Source: Hymenobacter radiodurans (GTDB taxonomy: Bacteria > Bacteroidota > Bacteroidia > Cytophagales > Hymenobacteraceae). From it: DNA of 64,000 nt. Positions 46,699 to 56,095 of this stretch are shown here, one piece after another. Under the pieces are notes generated by a model. That model was not told the DNA's origin. It saw only the letters and a program-made list of their open reading frames with translations, and did not search any database. Location: positions 2,170,001 to 2,234,000 of the forward strand of contig NZ_CP037922.1 of NCBI RefSeq assembly GCF_004355185.1, written 5' to 3'. The position numbers and the translations under genes were made by a program. Position 1 is the first letter of the stretch; each line of letters starts with the position of its first letter.

Positions 46699-48333
46699 CT
46701 AGAAGCCGGGCCCAATTGCCAAGCCCCAGCCGAGATTGGTAGGATAATGCGCCACAAACGTGGTAGATGGGCCCGTGCGCGGATTCAGATTAATGGTATA
46801 GAGATCAGGGCCACTGCCTGCGAATTTGATGAGCAGGGCATAGGCTGTATTGGTGGTTCCGCCAATATCCATGCTGCCCCCAATTATTTGATCTAGTCCC
46901 AGTCCTCGCAGTTCCACAGGTCGATTCTCACTGGGCGTAGTCAATTGGGTAAGCCAGCTTCTGGATTCATTCTTATTAAATAGCTCATAGTTGAGGCCGT
47001 ATAAAGTCGTACTCGTTGCCCCGGCGAAGGTGTTGCTGTAGGCCCAGGTAAAGGGAATAGCCGCAGGGGGCGTAATTGGAGTGTCCTCTACCACCTCACC
47101 AGTGGTGGGGTTAATCAGCAGGTTCCGTGCTGGGATGGTGCCTCCTCTCCCCATAAAAATGCGGATGCGGTCGGTAACGGGATTAAATTCCAAATCCGAA
47201 ACGCTTTGATAGAACCCTGAAAGGCTAAGTGGAGCCACGAGCGTAGCAGCTCCCGTCGCCGGATTGATGGTGTATAGCCGGGCCCCTGGGTTCTGAGAAA
47301 AAGACGAAACTGCGAGCCCATAGAGCTGGCCGGTGGCAGGACGAAAATCCAGCGCGCTCACACCTTCATCCTGCGTTAACCCTGTTATGGGCTTGACAAC
47401 GAGCGGGGCCGGATTCGCGGTAGAAGATGGCGTAGTAGGATTAAAAATCACGAGGCTGCTCCCGGCACTAATATAGGCGACCGGTTGAGTAGGAATAGCA
47501 AGGCCCCTGTAGCTCAGGCTAACAGCGTACTGGGCCAGCGGGCGGGCCGCCCCCGTCGTCAGATCCACGGCGAAGAGGGTAGGAATGCCGTTGATCGGGT
47601 AGAGGCCTAAGGCCGTGCCAGTGGTAGCATCAATATCAAAGCCGCCATTACCACTGACGTTTAGATTTAGCTTGCCTACGGGTACCACCGTGCCCTCATT
47701 AGGTGGGTTGACTAAGTAGAGCTGCCGATTCTGAGTATTAATCGCATAAAGAGCAGTGGTAGCTACCCCATTCGTGTTGTTCGTATACGCGGCCCCGGTG
47801 ATGGTAGTCCCTGTTACCCCATTAATGACGCCATCAGTAGCGGCTACGGTGCCCGTTTCGGGATTCAGCCGCAAGTTTTGGCCCGTAGACGTGACGAGCC
47901 GAATGCGGTCGACGGTGGGGTTAAAATCAAAGCCCACTAAATTGCCCCCCAGCGCCGGGGTAAAGGCACCCGCACCGATGGCCCGCGCCACGCCCGTATT
48001 CTGGTTGATCACGTAGAGGCGGCTGGCACTGCTCACCCCGTAGAGTTGGCCGGTAGCGGGGCGAAAATCAATTGCTAAAATTTGTTCGCCACTTGCCAAG
48101 CCTGTGAGGGCCACCGAGGAGGTACGCGTCGCAGGATCCTTCGTGGAGTAGGCATCGAGCTTGGTACCACCCGATAAGGCGTAGAAGGGGATGTCCTGCC
48201 CTAAGGATGGAAAGGTCGGAGTGGTGGGGTTACGTGTAGGGAAGTATTGCTCCAGAATATCCTCGCAGCTGCTGAGCAACGAAACCAATAGCACTACCGC
48301 ACTCCATTTTGACAAGCGTAAGAAAATATTCAT
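46699..48333 (-). CDS. DUF4394 lipoprotein, paralogue F, intact
   Basis: 544 residues from ATG 48333 (MNIFLRLSKWSAVVLLVSLLSSC), then EDILEQYFPTRN. Both DUF4394 units are present: IDFRPATGQLYGVSS, LVGFDFNPTVDRIRLVTSTGQNLRL, later LDFRPATGQLYGLAVSS, LEFNPVTDRIRIFMGRGG, ending GWGLAIGPGF. The LGGN codons hold an intact C6 (47945-47950), which makes this the reference for reading the breaks in C and D. The frame upstream to 48396 lacks signal-peptide character. A long AT-rich leader lies before it. Confidence 0.88.
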   Translation of the reverse strand: MNIFLRLSKWSAVVLLVSLLSSCEDILEQYFPTRNPTTPTFPSLGQDIPFYALSGGTKLDAYSTKDPATRTSSVALTGLASGEQILAIDFRPATGQLYGVSSASRLYVINQNTGVARAIGAGAFTPALGGNLVGFDFNPTVDRIRLVTSTGQNLRLNPETGTVAATDGVINGVTGTTITGAAYTNNTNGVATTALYAINTQNRQLYLVNPPNEGTVVPVGKLNLNVSGNGGFDIDATTGTALGLYPINGIPTLFAVDLTTGAARPLAQYAVSLSYRGLAIPTQPVAYISAGSSLVIFNPTTPSSTANPAPLVVKPITGLTQDEGVSALDFRPATGQLYGLAVSSFSQNPGARLYTINPATGAATLVAPLSLSGFYQSVSDLEFNPVTDRIRIFMGRGGTIPARNLLINPTTGEVVEDTPITPPAAIPFTWAYSNTFAGATSTTLYGLNYELFNKNESRSWLTQLTTPSENRPVELRGLGLDQIIGGSMDIGGTTNTAYALLIKFAGSGPDLYTINLNPRTGPSTTFVAHYPTNLGWGLAIGPGF

Positions 48334-48643
48334 ATCATCATTACATGAAAAAATATGATTATTATAATTTTGATACACTGAAAATACGAAGATCAACCCA
48401 AATAAGTGTCAGATCGAGTAATTAATAAACACTTTGTAAGATACTGATGAGCTGTGGTTTAAGTATTTGAATAGTGGGCTGAACCGTCGTTTATGGCGTG
48501 CCAGAAAAGGAATCGATACTACTATTAGTAATGGCCAATGACTACTCTCATCCAGACAATTGAGTAAAAGCAACGTGCAATACACAAAAAAGCCCCCAGA
48601 CGTATCTGGGGGGCTTTTTGTCTGCTAAAGCTACAGGTTAAGC
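48334..48643. other. Intergenic region with terminator
   Basis: About 310 bases, AT-rich near 48340-48440, without a gene. It contains the terminator of the outer membrane protein gene (48586-48620) and the promoter side of paralogue F. Confidence 0.45.
48586..48620. terminator. Intrinsic terminator
   Basis: AAAAAAGCCCCCAGA-CGTA-TCTGGGGGGCTTTTT, stem with A and T runs, just after the stop of the minus-strand outer membrane protein gene. Confidence 0.9.
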
Positions 48644-49777
48644 TTAGATTCCTCCGAGGGTTATGCCAAAGCTGAGGGTCTGGGCTTGGGGACCGCGGCC
48701 GTCTTTGAAGAGCTCGTTAAGATTGTATTTGACGAACAAATCCAAGCCACCGATTCCGACTAAGCCTTGCAGGCCGTAATTGAAATCTTCAAGGTTGAAG
48801 CTACCGCGGTCCTTGTCTTTGCGGTCGCGGTCGTCGTTGTCATACTTGATCTTGGTGCGGCTGCCCAAGCGGTAGCCCGCGAAGCCACCGGCACCCAACC
48901 GGAATCCATCGTCGTTGCCTTTCTTGTTTTTAGTGTTGAGCACTAGCATAAGCGGCAGATTGATAGTGGTGGTAGCTAGCTTGCTTTTATCTAGATCAAG
49001 GTTGGGCTCGTTCTGAATGACCGTACCGGTAGGCGTCGTGAACAGGCGGGCGTTGTTATCAAACATATAGTTGTTGAAGGACAACTCGGGGCCAGTGAGC
49101 AAGCGCACGGGGCTGCCCTGAGGACCTAGACGATACAAATAGTGCCAGTTGAGACTGATGTAGCGGGAACCGAAGGGGCGCAGATCGAAGTCTTCGGCCG
49201 TAGTTGCCGTACGATTTACCAAGGCATTCAGGCCGATATCGATGCCGAAGTCGCTGTGGCCGGGGCGGGCGGCACGCTCTCTCTGCTTGGCTTCGCGCTG
49301 GGCGTTGCGGGTGGAGTCGTCGATGGCAGAGGTCCCTACTTTGATAGAAACGTGGTCATCGTCGCCATTCTCCACCACCGATACCCCGAAGGCGCGACCC
49401 AGCACTACATCTACCCGTTCGGTGTCGCTCTTTTTGCCTTCGTCGGTGCGCACCGTCACCCGAATTTGCTCAGGCACTTGCTTGCCGGGCTGGTCTTTGG
49501 CGGGATAAAACTCCATTGTCACCGTCTCGGTCTTGGAGGTTTTGCCGGCGGCTTCGGCTTGGGAGATGTAGGTGTCCAGTAGGATCATCAGCGAGTCGAG
49601 CTTGTAGTTGCGAAGCTCGCGCAACTGGGCTTTGTTCTTGACAAACAACGTCATAGTGGCCTGATTGGGTAGTTTCACCACAATGGTGTCGTCGGGAGCA
49701 GGTGCGGCGGCGAGGGTGCGGCAAGGCGCGGCCAGGGCCAGCAGAAGCACTGCCAGCAGGGTGTAGAAGCGGTTCAT
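48644..49777 (-). CDS. Outer membrane beta-barrel-like protein, end of ECF operon
   Basis: 377 residues with a signal peptide (MNRFYTLLAVLLLALAAPCRTLA). The first 150 residues are soluble. The rest alternates as in small beta-barrels (ISLNWHYLYRLGPQGSPVRLLTGPELSFNNYMF, FRLGAGGFAGYRLGSRTKIKYDNDDRDRKDKDRG, NYGLQGLVGIGGLDLFVKYNLNELF) and ends LSFGITLGGI. It resembles PorT-like/outer membrane beta-barrel proteins. It is 13 bases from the anti-sigma-like gene and so is probably transcribed with it and the ECF sigma gene, perhaps as a controlled target. Function not known. Confidence 0.75.
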   Translation of the reverse strand: MNRFYTLLAVLLLALAAPCRTLAAAPAPDDTIVVKLPNQATMTLFVKNKAQLRELRNYKLDSLMILLDTYISQAEAAGKTSKTETVTMEFYPAKDQPGKQVPEQIRVTVRTDEGKKSDTERVDVVLGRAFGVSVVENGDDDHVSIKVGTSAIDDSTRNAQREAKQRERAARPGHSDFGIDIGLNALVNRTATTAEDFDLRPFGSRYISLNWHYLYRLGPQGSPVRLLTGPELSFNNYMFDNNARLFTTPTGTVIQNEPNLDLDKSKLATTTINLPLMLVLNTKNKKGNDDGFRLGAGGFAGYRLGSRTKIKYDNDDRDRKDKDRGSFNLEDFNYGLQGLVGIGGLDLFVKYNLNELFKDGRGPQAQTLSFGITLGGI

Positions 49778-49790
49778 GAGGTAGGGAAAA

Positions 49791-50627
49791 TTAGAGTTGA
49801 ATAACTAGGGCGTGATTAACGCCTGGAGGCCGAACTGTCACGGTTACGTCCTCAGGTAAGCGGGGTAAAGTCACTGGTTCGCCGCGCAGGGCATTGCTCA
49901 CCTGGCGCATCACCTGCCCGCCTAAGCGGCCCTTACGCGGAGCTGTTTGGCTGGCCGCCAGGGCCGAAGTTGTCGACGACTGGCGCACTTCCACTTCTAT
50001 CGGACCCGTGGGTACCGATGGGGTAGTAGAGGCAGTAGCAACGGTTGGAAGCTGCTGGGGGGCATTTGGCTGCGTTTCCTCCGTCACGGGGCGCTCCGGT
50101 TGCGCTTTGGTGGGAGTGAGAGTAGCTACCATGGTGTTCTGCGCGGGTGGGGTACTAAGCTTTTTAGGTGATGATGAACGGGGTATTCCTGTAGCGCGAG
50201 CCAGTTGGTGAGTAGTGGCTGGCTTGGAGCGAAGCGGCTGCATCGGTTGCGCTTCCGAGGGTTGCTGCTTCGTAGGAGCCGTTGCTACGGCGGCTTCTAT
50301 TGGGGTAGATGGTTGTGTGGTAGGAAGGGTTGCCTGAGAAGATGAATTTTTCGAAGAAGCTGCTTCGGACTTTTGAGGCGCAAACTGCGTAGTTACTTGC
50401 GCTACCGTACCCACGGCGGGGGCCATATTTGCCCCCCGCCATAGCCAAGCAGCGCCGGCCAGCATGAGCAGCGTAATGACGGCTGCCGAGGCATAGAGCC
50501 ACATAACGGGGCGCTTGCGGGCAGGCTGCAACTCGGCTTCGAGCTGAGCCCAGAGGTAGTCGGGTGGCGGGGGCGCGTGGCGCTCCAGCTTCTCCCGAAA
50601 CAGCTTATCAATATCTTCCGGTTGCAT
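49791..50627 (-). CDS. Membrane anti-sigma factor-like protein
   Basis: 278 residues from ATG 50627 (MQPEDIDKLFREKLERHAPPPPDYLWAQLEAEL). That N-terminus is the pattern of Bacteroidota anti-sigma proteins. One membrane helix follows (VMWLYASAAVITLLMLAGAAWLW) and then a long Pro/Thr/Ser/Gln-rich stretch that is probably extended through the periplasm. The start overlaps the end of the ECF sigma gene by 20 bases, indicating translational coupling, and the pair precedes an outer membrane protein gene. The signal sensed is unknown. The anti-sigma role is inferred from position and N-terminus. Confidence 0.75.
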   Translation of the reverse strand: MQPEDIDKLFREKLERHAPPPPDYLWAQLEAELQPARKRPVMWLYASAAVITLLMLAGAAWLWRGANMAPAVGTVAQVTTQFAPQKSEAASSKNSSSQATLPTTQPSTPIEAAVATAPTKQQPSEAQPMQPLRSKPATTHQLARATGIPRSSSPKKLSTPPAQNTMVATLTPTKAQPERPVTEETQPNAPQQLPTVATASTTPSVPTGPIEVEVRQSSTTSALAASQTAPRKGRLGGQVMRQVSNALRGEPVTLPRLPEDVTVTVRPPGVNHALVIQL

Positions 50628-51186
50628 AAAATTCTTTGGGTGAGGAGGTGGAGGCTGAAGCACTGCTAGCCCCGCCTAAGCGGCGCTGGAGCATGGCCCG
50701 GGCCTTACTCAGCTGCGATTTACTGGTGCCCTCCGTAATGCCCAGCAGCTCGGCAATTTCGGGGTGAGTGTAGCCCTCTACGGCGTAGAGGTTAAATACG
50801 GTACGATAACCGGCGGGCAATTGGGTAAGCATCTGCATCAAATCGGCCGCGTTCAGATCACTTTCCGCATCGGCCGCCGTGATGGCTACGTCTACGGGGT
50901 AATCGTCGATGGCCAGGTGGAGCGGTTCTTTGCGGCGGAGTTGACCCAGGGCCTCGTTCACCATAATCTTCCGAATCCAACCTTCAAAACTGCCCTCGTG
51001 GCGGTATTGATCCAAGGCTCTAAACACTTTTACAAATCCCATCAGCATCACTTCTTCGGCGTCTTCGCGGTGGCGTAGGTAGCGCGAGCATACCGACAGC
51101 ATTAGGCCCGCGAACCGCTCGTAGAGCAGCTTCTGGGCGCGGCTGTTGCCTTGGCGGCAAGCAGCAATGAGGTCGGCGTCAGTCAC
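50608..51186 (-). CDS. ECF RNA polymerase sigma factor
   Basis: 192 residues beginning with GTG 51186 (MTDADLIAACRQGNSRAQKLLYERFAGLML). Region 2 has CSRYLRHREDAEEVMLMGFVKVFRALDQYRHEGSFEGWIRKIMVNEAL. Region 4 has LPAGYRTVFNLYAVEGYTHPEIAELLGITEGTSKSQLSKARAML. It directs polymerase to a small regulon, most likely including its own operon, when the membrane anti-sigma lets go. Upstream 300 bases are AT-rich. The target promoter was not identified. Confidence 0.93.
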   Translation of the reverse strand: MTDADLIAACRQGNSRAQKLLYERFAGLMLSVCSRYLRHREDAEEVMLMGFVKVFRALDQYRHEGSFEGWIRKIMVNEALGQLRRKEPLHLAIDDYPVDVAITAADAESDLNAADLMQMLTQLPAGYRTVFNLYAVEGYTHPEIAELLGITEGTSKSQLSKARAMLQRRLGGASSASASTSSPKEFYATGRY

Positions 51187-51487
51187 GAGAAAGAAAGAGT
51201 AGAAAGGGACAATAGCAGAGCGTTTGGTGGGGTAGATGCAACCTTTGAAGAAGGGGTTGCCTCTGGGGGGCTTTTTTATTAAAAATAGTTGCCTCCTACT
51301 CCAGTACCGCCATTACAACAAATGTTTCAACATTGGAAGCCGCCGGTGATAGTTATAGCATTGTGAAATATATCTATATGTAAATCAAAGTCTTATATAA
51401 CAAACCTGTGCTGCTGTTGAACAAAAAGCCGAAACGTGGTAGAATAAGCTTATTCTGAAATAATTCTTATTTACAAAGCCTTCTGAC
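51187..51487. other. Intergenic region between divergent operons
   Basis: About 300 bases, AT-rich from 51330 to 51480. It contains a lone CTGGGGGGCTTTTTTA tract at 51263-51278 without a paired arm, and no gene. It should carry the ECF operon promoter and that of the gene at 51488. Confidence 0.45.
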
Positions 51488-52621
51488 ATGTATAAAAATC
51501 TTATTGGAACACCTTCCGAGATATTGCGGCAGCTTAGCAACTCCCGTTTCGCCGCCCTACTTCGTCTCAGCGGTAGCGCGCTAGCCTCTCCCAGTGCTGC
51601 CGTATCAGCCTTATCTGAGCAGCTACAGAGGCTCAGATTGTCCATGAGTGCTCAGATTACGCACGCACTGCTCCACGTTAGTGAGCCGACCGAAACAGGA
51701 AATCTGGCTACGGAAGTGCTCGTCGGCCTACAAGACTTGCTGATGGAGCACTGGCCCAACGCGGCAAGTCCCACCATTACCTGTTCCATTTCAGGAGATG
51801 AGGATACGGCCGTTTACGTGCTACTCACAAGCGAAAAGCAGTCATGCCCAGCCGTATATGTTTCGTCAGAAATCTCCGTACAGAACGAAATAGGAGCAAG
51901 TTTGAAGGATCTATGGCAACGCTATCAGGATACAGGATGGACGGATTTGGGGCTGGATTGGGTAAAGCATCCGCCGTTGTACCCAACCTCAGTGACTACG
52001 AATGGCATACTCGTTTTGGGTATAAATCCATCACTGAATGAAAAAGATTTGAATCTCACAAGCTATAAAGCTAAGCGGGAAGTAGGCCCGGATTATTTTG
52101 GTCGATTAACTAGATTCATGAACACCGTTGAAAAGCAGGAGCAACGCTTTCAGGCTGGTTTTGCGGCGGGAGCAACTGCCGAAGCTACCGTACCCTGGTC
52201 GCATTTAGATGTGCTTTACGTGCGCGAAACCAAACAAGCACGCTTTAGGGAAGAGATGGGCCGGGCAGAAGTTGCACAATTTATTTACGAGCAAGCCTTA
52301 CTTACTAAGCAACTTATAGAACTGGTAAAACCTCAATTGATAATAGTCGCTAATGCTTTTGCGCGTGAGCTGATGGGCAAAGACGTGAATAAGGATAAAA
52401 CGCAAGGTGTTTGGATGGGCCTGAAGTTTACAAAAGAGCCAGACCTACATACAGGCACGTATCATTGTACTTCCCTGCCTGGGTCGCCGCCGGTGTTTTT
52501 TACAAGTTCCTTTGCCGGCTCCAATCCCCGAAGCAAGAGTGACGATGAGCGGCTGGCGTGGCAAATCGCGCGGTGCTTACACCAACTTCAAACCCCGGGC
52601 AGTCTGATAGCATTAAATTAG
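51488..52621 (+). CDS. Unknown protein with uracil-DNA-glycosylase-like C-terminal half
   Basis: 377 residues. The first 150 are helical and unrecognised. From about residue 165 the chain has NGILVLGINPSLNEKD, HLDVLYVRET, LIELVKPQLIIVANAFARELM and a late PPVFFTSSFAGSNPRSKSDDERLAWQIARCL. A GxNPS loop, a VxPQLIIxxN strand and a late PxxFxSSxxG loop recall the uracil-DNA glycosylase superfamily fold, though the catalytic residues are not certain. Its lower GC content fits an accessory gene. It ends at a hairpin terminator and converges on the CHAT gene. Treat the DNA-repair link as a weak guess. Confidence 0.5.
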   Translation: MYKNLIGTPSEILRQLSNSRFAALLRLSGSALASPSAAVSALSEQLQRLRLSMSAQITHALLHVSEPTETGNLATEVLVGLQDLLMEHWPNAASPTITCSISGDEDTAVYVLLTSEKQSCPAVYVSSEISVQNEIGASLKDLWQRYQDTGWTDLGLDWVKHPPLYPTSVTTNGILVLGINPSLNEKDLNLTSYKAKREVGPDYFGRLTRFMNTVEKQEQRFQAGFAAGATAEATVPWSHLDVLYVRETKQARFREEMGRAEVAQFIYEQALLTKQLIELVKPQLIIVANAFARELMGKDVNKDKTQGVWMGLKFTKEPDLHTGTYHCTSLPGSPPVFFTSSFAGSNPRSKSDDERLAWQIARCLHQLQTPGSLIALN

Positions 52622-52637
52622 TCTTGAGAGAGAACAC

Positions 52638-52672
52638 GAAAAAGCCCCCCAAACGTATCTAGGGGGTTTTCT
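52638..52672. terminator. Intrinsic terminator
   Basis: AAAAAGCCCCCC-AAACGTATCT-AGGGGGTTTTC, an imperfect stem directly after the plus-strand gene. It contains an intact C6 run. Confidence 0.7.
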
Positions 52673-52798
52673 TAATATATATCTTGTGAAGTTGAGGCTA
52701 AATGCCAGGAAAGTAAGTGGTAGCTAAAGCGGCAACTGTCGCTTGAGAAGCCTGAGGAAGCGCCTCAAGAAGTGCCTCTCAGAGCAGTCAGCCACAAA

Positions 52799-55700
52799 TT
52801 ACTGGGGGGCAAAATCCTCACTTTGTTGTGCTACCAGCAAGTCATTGGCTTGCCCATAGTGCTGATAAGCGCCCCAAGTAGAACCCTGGTGCGCAATCAG
52901 GGTGCGGGCAGCAGCCAGGGCCCGGCCAAGCGTTTGGGGGCGGCCTTTACCCTGCTTACTGTCCTGCGAATATTGCTTCAGCTTGGTACTATCGAGGCCC
53001 AGTAGTGCTTGCGCGTAGAATTCCTGCGCAAACGTCACCGCCAGCACATCGTTGACGGGCCAGCCGGTACCAATATAGTTACGCACGCCCCGCTCAAAGA
53101 ATGCCTCGGCTACACCCGCCAGGTTGCGGTTCATTTCCTCAGCCGTAAACGCTGAATGGCCCGATGAAACCGTGGCCGAAAAACAGGCATTCGCAAATAC
53201 CAAACGCGGCACACGGCGGGCCTGAAAGATTTCGCGGGCCGACAACGTTCGGTTTTCACCAAACACCCAGCCCCCATACCCAGGCCGTTGTGTGTTGAAT
53301 ACACCGTGGCCAGCAAAATGCACTACGTCGAAGTTGCCATTTAGAATGAGGGCCAGAATCTCCAGTGGGTCGCATTCGGCATCGCCAATGCGCTCTACCA
53401 CATCAATATCAAGGCCGGAGTACTGCTTGATGCGGCTCAGAGCCTGCACTACGGCGCGGCCTTCCCGGCGCGCGCCGGGTAATTGATATTTTGGTTCCGG
53501 AGCGGGATCGGCAACCACCAGCACCCTCAAATCATGATTGCGCGGTGGCGGCAAGCCAGGCTTGGGCGAAAGCATGGTGCGAAACTGCCGCGTGAGTTGT
53601 AGCTGGGGGCCAAAATACTGCGTATCCCGACGGCGGTCGTGCGAGAAACACGCCATTTCCCAGGGCATCCCAGCCGTGTCACGGTCTAGGATAAAAGTTA
53701 AGGGCTCAGCCAGCAGCTCCTGAAAATCGACGGGAAAGAGGGCTGTGGTTAGCAGATGCCCGTACGTTTCTTGCTCCTCGCGGGTGGCAGAGTCCATAAG
53801 CCGGTCGGAAATACTGTTGGGAAAGAAGTCCTGCACGTCTACTTCGCGCACCGGAATCACGGCCCCATTTACCAGTGCCGAAAAGCGAAATCGGGAGCCG
53901 TCCCGCTCAATGGTGATGCGGGGCCCCGCCTCTGAAGCGGGCAAGTCATCGGGGCGGTTGGGCGCCGATTCGTGGGTAGTAGACTCTGACACTTGCAAAG
54001 CAGCAGGGTCCGGAGGGGTTTGCTCAAAACGAATGTGCAGGCCATCCAATGGCTGGTCGTCCTTGATGCGCTCCAGCGTGAGCGCCATAGAGTTGAACTG
54101 CGCTTCGTCACGCGCCACAATGGTAATGCGCTCCAGCGGCACCCCACTACGCCGCCGACTGTCGCTGTTCAGTTTGGCAGTCGGTTGCAGCGCATCGCAC
54201 ACCCCTTGCAGAAAGCTAAGTACCGCTCGTTCTTCGCTCATGGTGCCAGCCTGGGTGCCCACGACCACCGCCGCAAATTCGGTGTATTCCAGCGACGTCA
54301 AGGCATACGTGACGTTGGTCATGAGGTAGCGCAGGTCGTGGTGCGTAAAGCGGCCTTCTTCGCCCATGCCGGCCACCAGCACAGCTTTAGCGGCGAGGTT
54401 GGGCTTATTGCGGCCCGGGATGAATGCTACCTGTCCTAGCTCGCTGCCCAGCATCGCATGGTCGCTGGCCTGGCTGATCCAGTAGTCCAGCGCTTCATCT
54501 ACCTGGGCCAGGCGCTTGGTGAGCGGGGCCCCCTTGTAGCGGCCCAACACCAGAACTTTTGCCTTGACTGTAGTGATGGGCTGGCAAATTAAGGCCACCG
54601 TAATCGGGTAGCGTGAGGCCGCCGTGACGGGCATGGTACGAAGCTGATCGAGGCGGCGGGTGGGGCGCTCTTCGCCCGCCGCGGCGCGCATCAACGCATC
54701 CTCGGCAGCCAAGACTTCCGCGTTTTCTTCCGCCGTAAACTTGCTGCCCGCTGCTGCGCGCCGCGCTAGCTGTTCGAGCTTCGTACCCATCAGGTCTTCG
54801 CCAATGGGACGGTGCCAGTAGCCGTCGCGAGCGGTACCGCCCCGCGTGATAATGGGCTTCTGGGGCAGGGCCGACGTATGGCCGTAGTTAAGAAGCTCGG
54901 TTATGGCTTTCAACACCAGCTCGTTACGAGGTAAGCTGCCGTGGTCCTCATCTACGTAGTACGTAGGCACCTCGGGCAGCAGGCCCAACTCAAACGGAAC
55001 ACGCCCGTCGCCTTGCAGCGTTTCATGGTATCTAAACTCGCCGGGGCCCACCACATCCAGCCCCGCGAGGGTGCGGCGGTTGCAGCCGGCTATGTATATC
55101 ATACGCTTGGGGTCGATGGTAGCGGCGGATTTGGCCAGCAGGGTATGCAGCGCGTGGGCGCTAGCCAGGTATTCTTCCGAAATGGGGTGGTCGCCCCAGG
55201 TGCCGCGCTGGTAGAGCACGCCGGTTTCGGTGCTGAGCTTAGCAGGGGCCGGCAGCAGCTGGTAAGTGGCTTCAAACGTATTCAGAATCTTTAGTACTTC
55301 CGGCAGGCTGTTGCGCAAATCCAGCTTCGCCAGCCAGCGGACCAGCTTTTCGGCCCCTGATAGCACCTGCACCATTGCATAGGAGCCGTAGTTGGGCGTA
55401 CCCAACATAATCAGACGGCCTCCCTTGCTGTCGGAACCGCGCATGCTTTGCCACAAGTCGGGGTGGCGGGCAATAAATAAGCGCGCCACCAAGCCGCCCA
55501 TAGAGTGAGCTACCAGATGCACCGGGCGCTGGGGTAACTTAGTCCGGATAAAGTCAGCGAGCCGGTCGGCGGCCTGCCCTAGGTCTTGGCGCCAATCGTA
55601 AGCCAGCGGATGCATTCGCCAGTGCTGTCCCAGGCTGAGCAGGGTGCGGGCGTAGATTCGCGTATCGGTTTCTCCCACGCCAATGCCGCCCTCTTGCCCA

Positions 55701-56095
55701 GGCACCAGCTTTAAGGCGCCAATTCCCTCCGTCGCGATGCGCAGCAGATTAACCCACAGAGGACGATTTTGCCCCCCAGGCTTGCCCGTAAGCAACCCCG
55801 ACCCCATAATGCCCGGCAGCAACACTACATCTACCAAATCGACGTCCCGCGCGCCCATGGGCTGCCCGCTGCGGTAGGGGTGAGCCAGCAGCATTTGTTG
55901 TAGTACGCCAAATTCCTCGTCGCCGAAGTAGGTGCGCAGGCTGTCCTCCAGGGCGGGTTGGGCTGGAGTAGCTTGCAGTTTTTTCAGCAGCAAAGGCCAG
56001 CTTAGGTCGGCCAGCCCCTCAGACTCCCGGGCAGGTAAAGGCTTCCCCGGAGCAACCGTGTGGCGCTCCGGCGAAGCCTTTTTCGCGTTTAGCAA
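52799..56095 (-). CDS. LCAT-like lipase + M17-N-like domain + CHAT caspase-like protease fusion
   Basis: 1098 residues, no signal peptide or membrane helix. Residues about 85-405 are an LCAT-type alpha/beta-hydrolase with LPGIMGSG, nucleophile elbow AHSMGG (Ser198), QGDGRVP (Asp363) and DEDHGSLP (His385). Residues about 495-690 resemble the N-terminal, macro-like domain of M17 leucine aminopeptidases (VKAKVLVLGRYKGAPLTKR, VLVAGMGEEGRFTHHDLR, VVVGTQAGTMSEERA). Residues about 780-1060 are a CHAT protease with HFAGHG (His930) and FANACFS (Cys971). So a lipase and a caspase-fold protease lie in one chain. The frame opens at TTG 56095 with no upstream ATG, so the true start is uncertain. Upstream on the same strand is the metacaspase fusion gene. 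A toxic effector in defence or cell death is inferred, not shown. Confidence 0.85.
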   Translation of the reverse strand: MLNAKKASPERHTVAPGKPLPARESEGLADLSWPLLLKKLQATPAQPALEDSLRTYFGDEEFGVLQQMLLAHPYRSGQPMGARDVDLVDVVLLPGIMGSGLLTGKPGGQNRPLWVNLLRIATEGIGALKLVPGQEGGIGVGETDTRIYARTLLSLGQHWRMHPLAYDWRQDLGQAADRLADFIRTKLPQRPVHLVAHSMGGLVARLFIARHPDLWQSMRGSDSKGGRLIMLGTPNYGSYAMVQVLSGAEKLVRWLAKLDLRNSLPEVLKILNTFEATYQLLPAPAKLSTETGVLYQRGTWGDHPISEEYLASAHALHTLLAKSAATIDPKRMIYIAGCNRRTLAGLDVVGPGEFRYHETLQGDGRVPFELGLLPEVPTYYVDEDHGSLPRNELVLKAITELLNYGHTSALPQKPIITRGGTARDGYWHRPIGEDLMGTKLEQLARRAAAGSKFTAEENAEVLAAEDALMRAAAGEERPTRRLDQLRTMPVTAASRYPITVALICQPITTVKAKVLVLGRYKGAPLTKRLAQVDEALDYWISQASDHAMLGSELGQVAFIPGRNKPNLAAKAVLVAGMGEEGRFTHHDLRYLMTNVTYALTSLEYTEFAAVVVGTQAGTMSEERAVLSFLQGVCDALQPTAKLNSDSRRRSGVPLERITIVARDEAQFNSMALTLERIKDDQPLDGLHIRFEQTPPDPAALQVSESTTHESAPNRPDDLPASEAGPRITIERDGSRFRFSALVNGAVIPVREVDVQDFFPNSISDRLMDSATREEQETYGHLLTTALFPVDFQELLAEPLTFILDRDTAGMPWEMACFSHDRRRDTQYFGPQLQLTRQFRTMLSPKPGLPPPRNHDLRVLVVADPAPEPKYQLPGARREGRAVVQALSRIKQYSGLDIDVVERIGDAECDPLEILALILNGNFDVVHFAGHGVFNTQRPGYGGWVFGENRTLSAREIFQARRVPRLVFANACFSATVSSGHSAFTAEEMNRNLAGVAEAFFERGVRNYIGTGWPVNDVLAVTFAQEFYAQALLGLDSTKLKQYSQDSKQGKGRPQTLGRALAAARTLIAHQGSTWGAYQHYGQANDLLVAQQSEDFAPQ

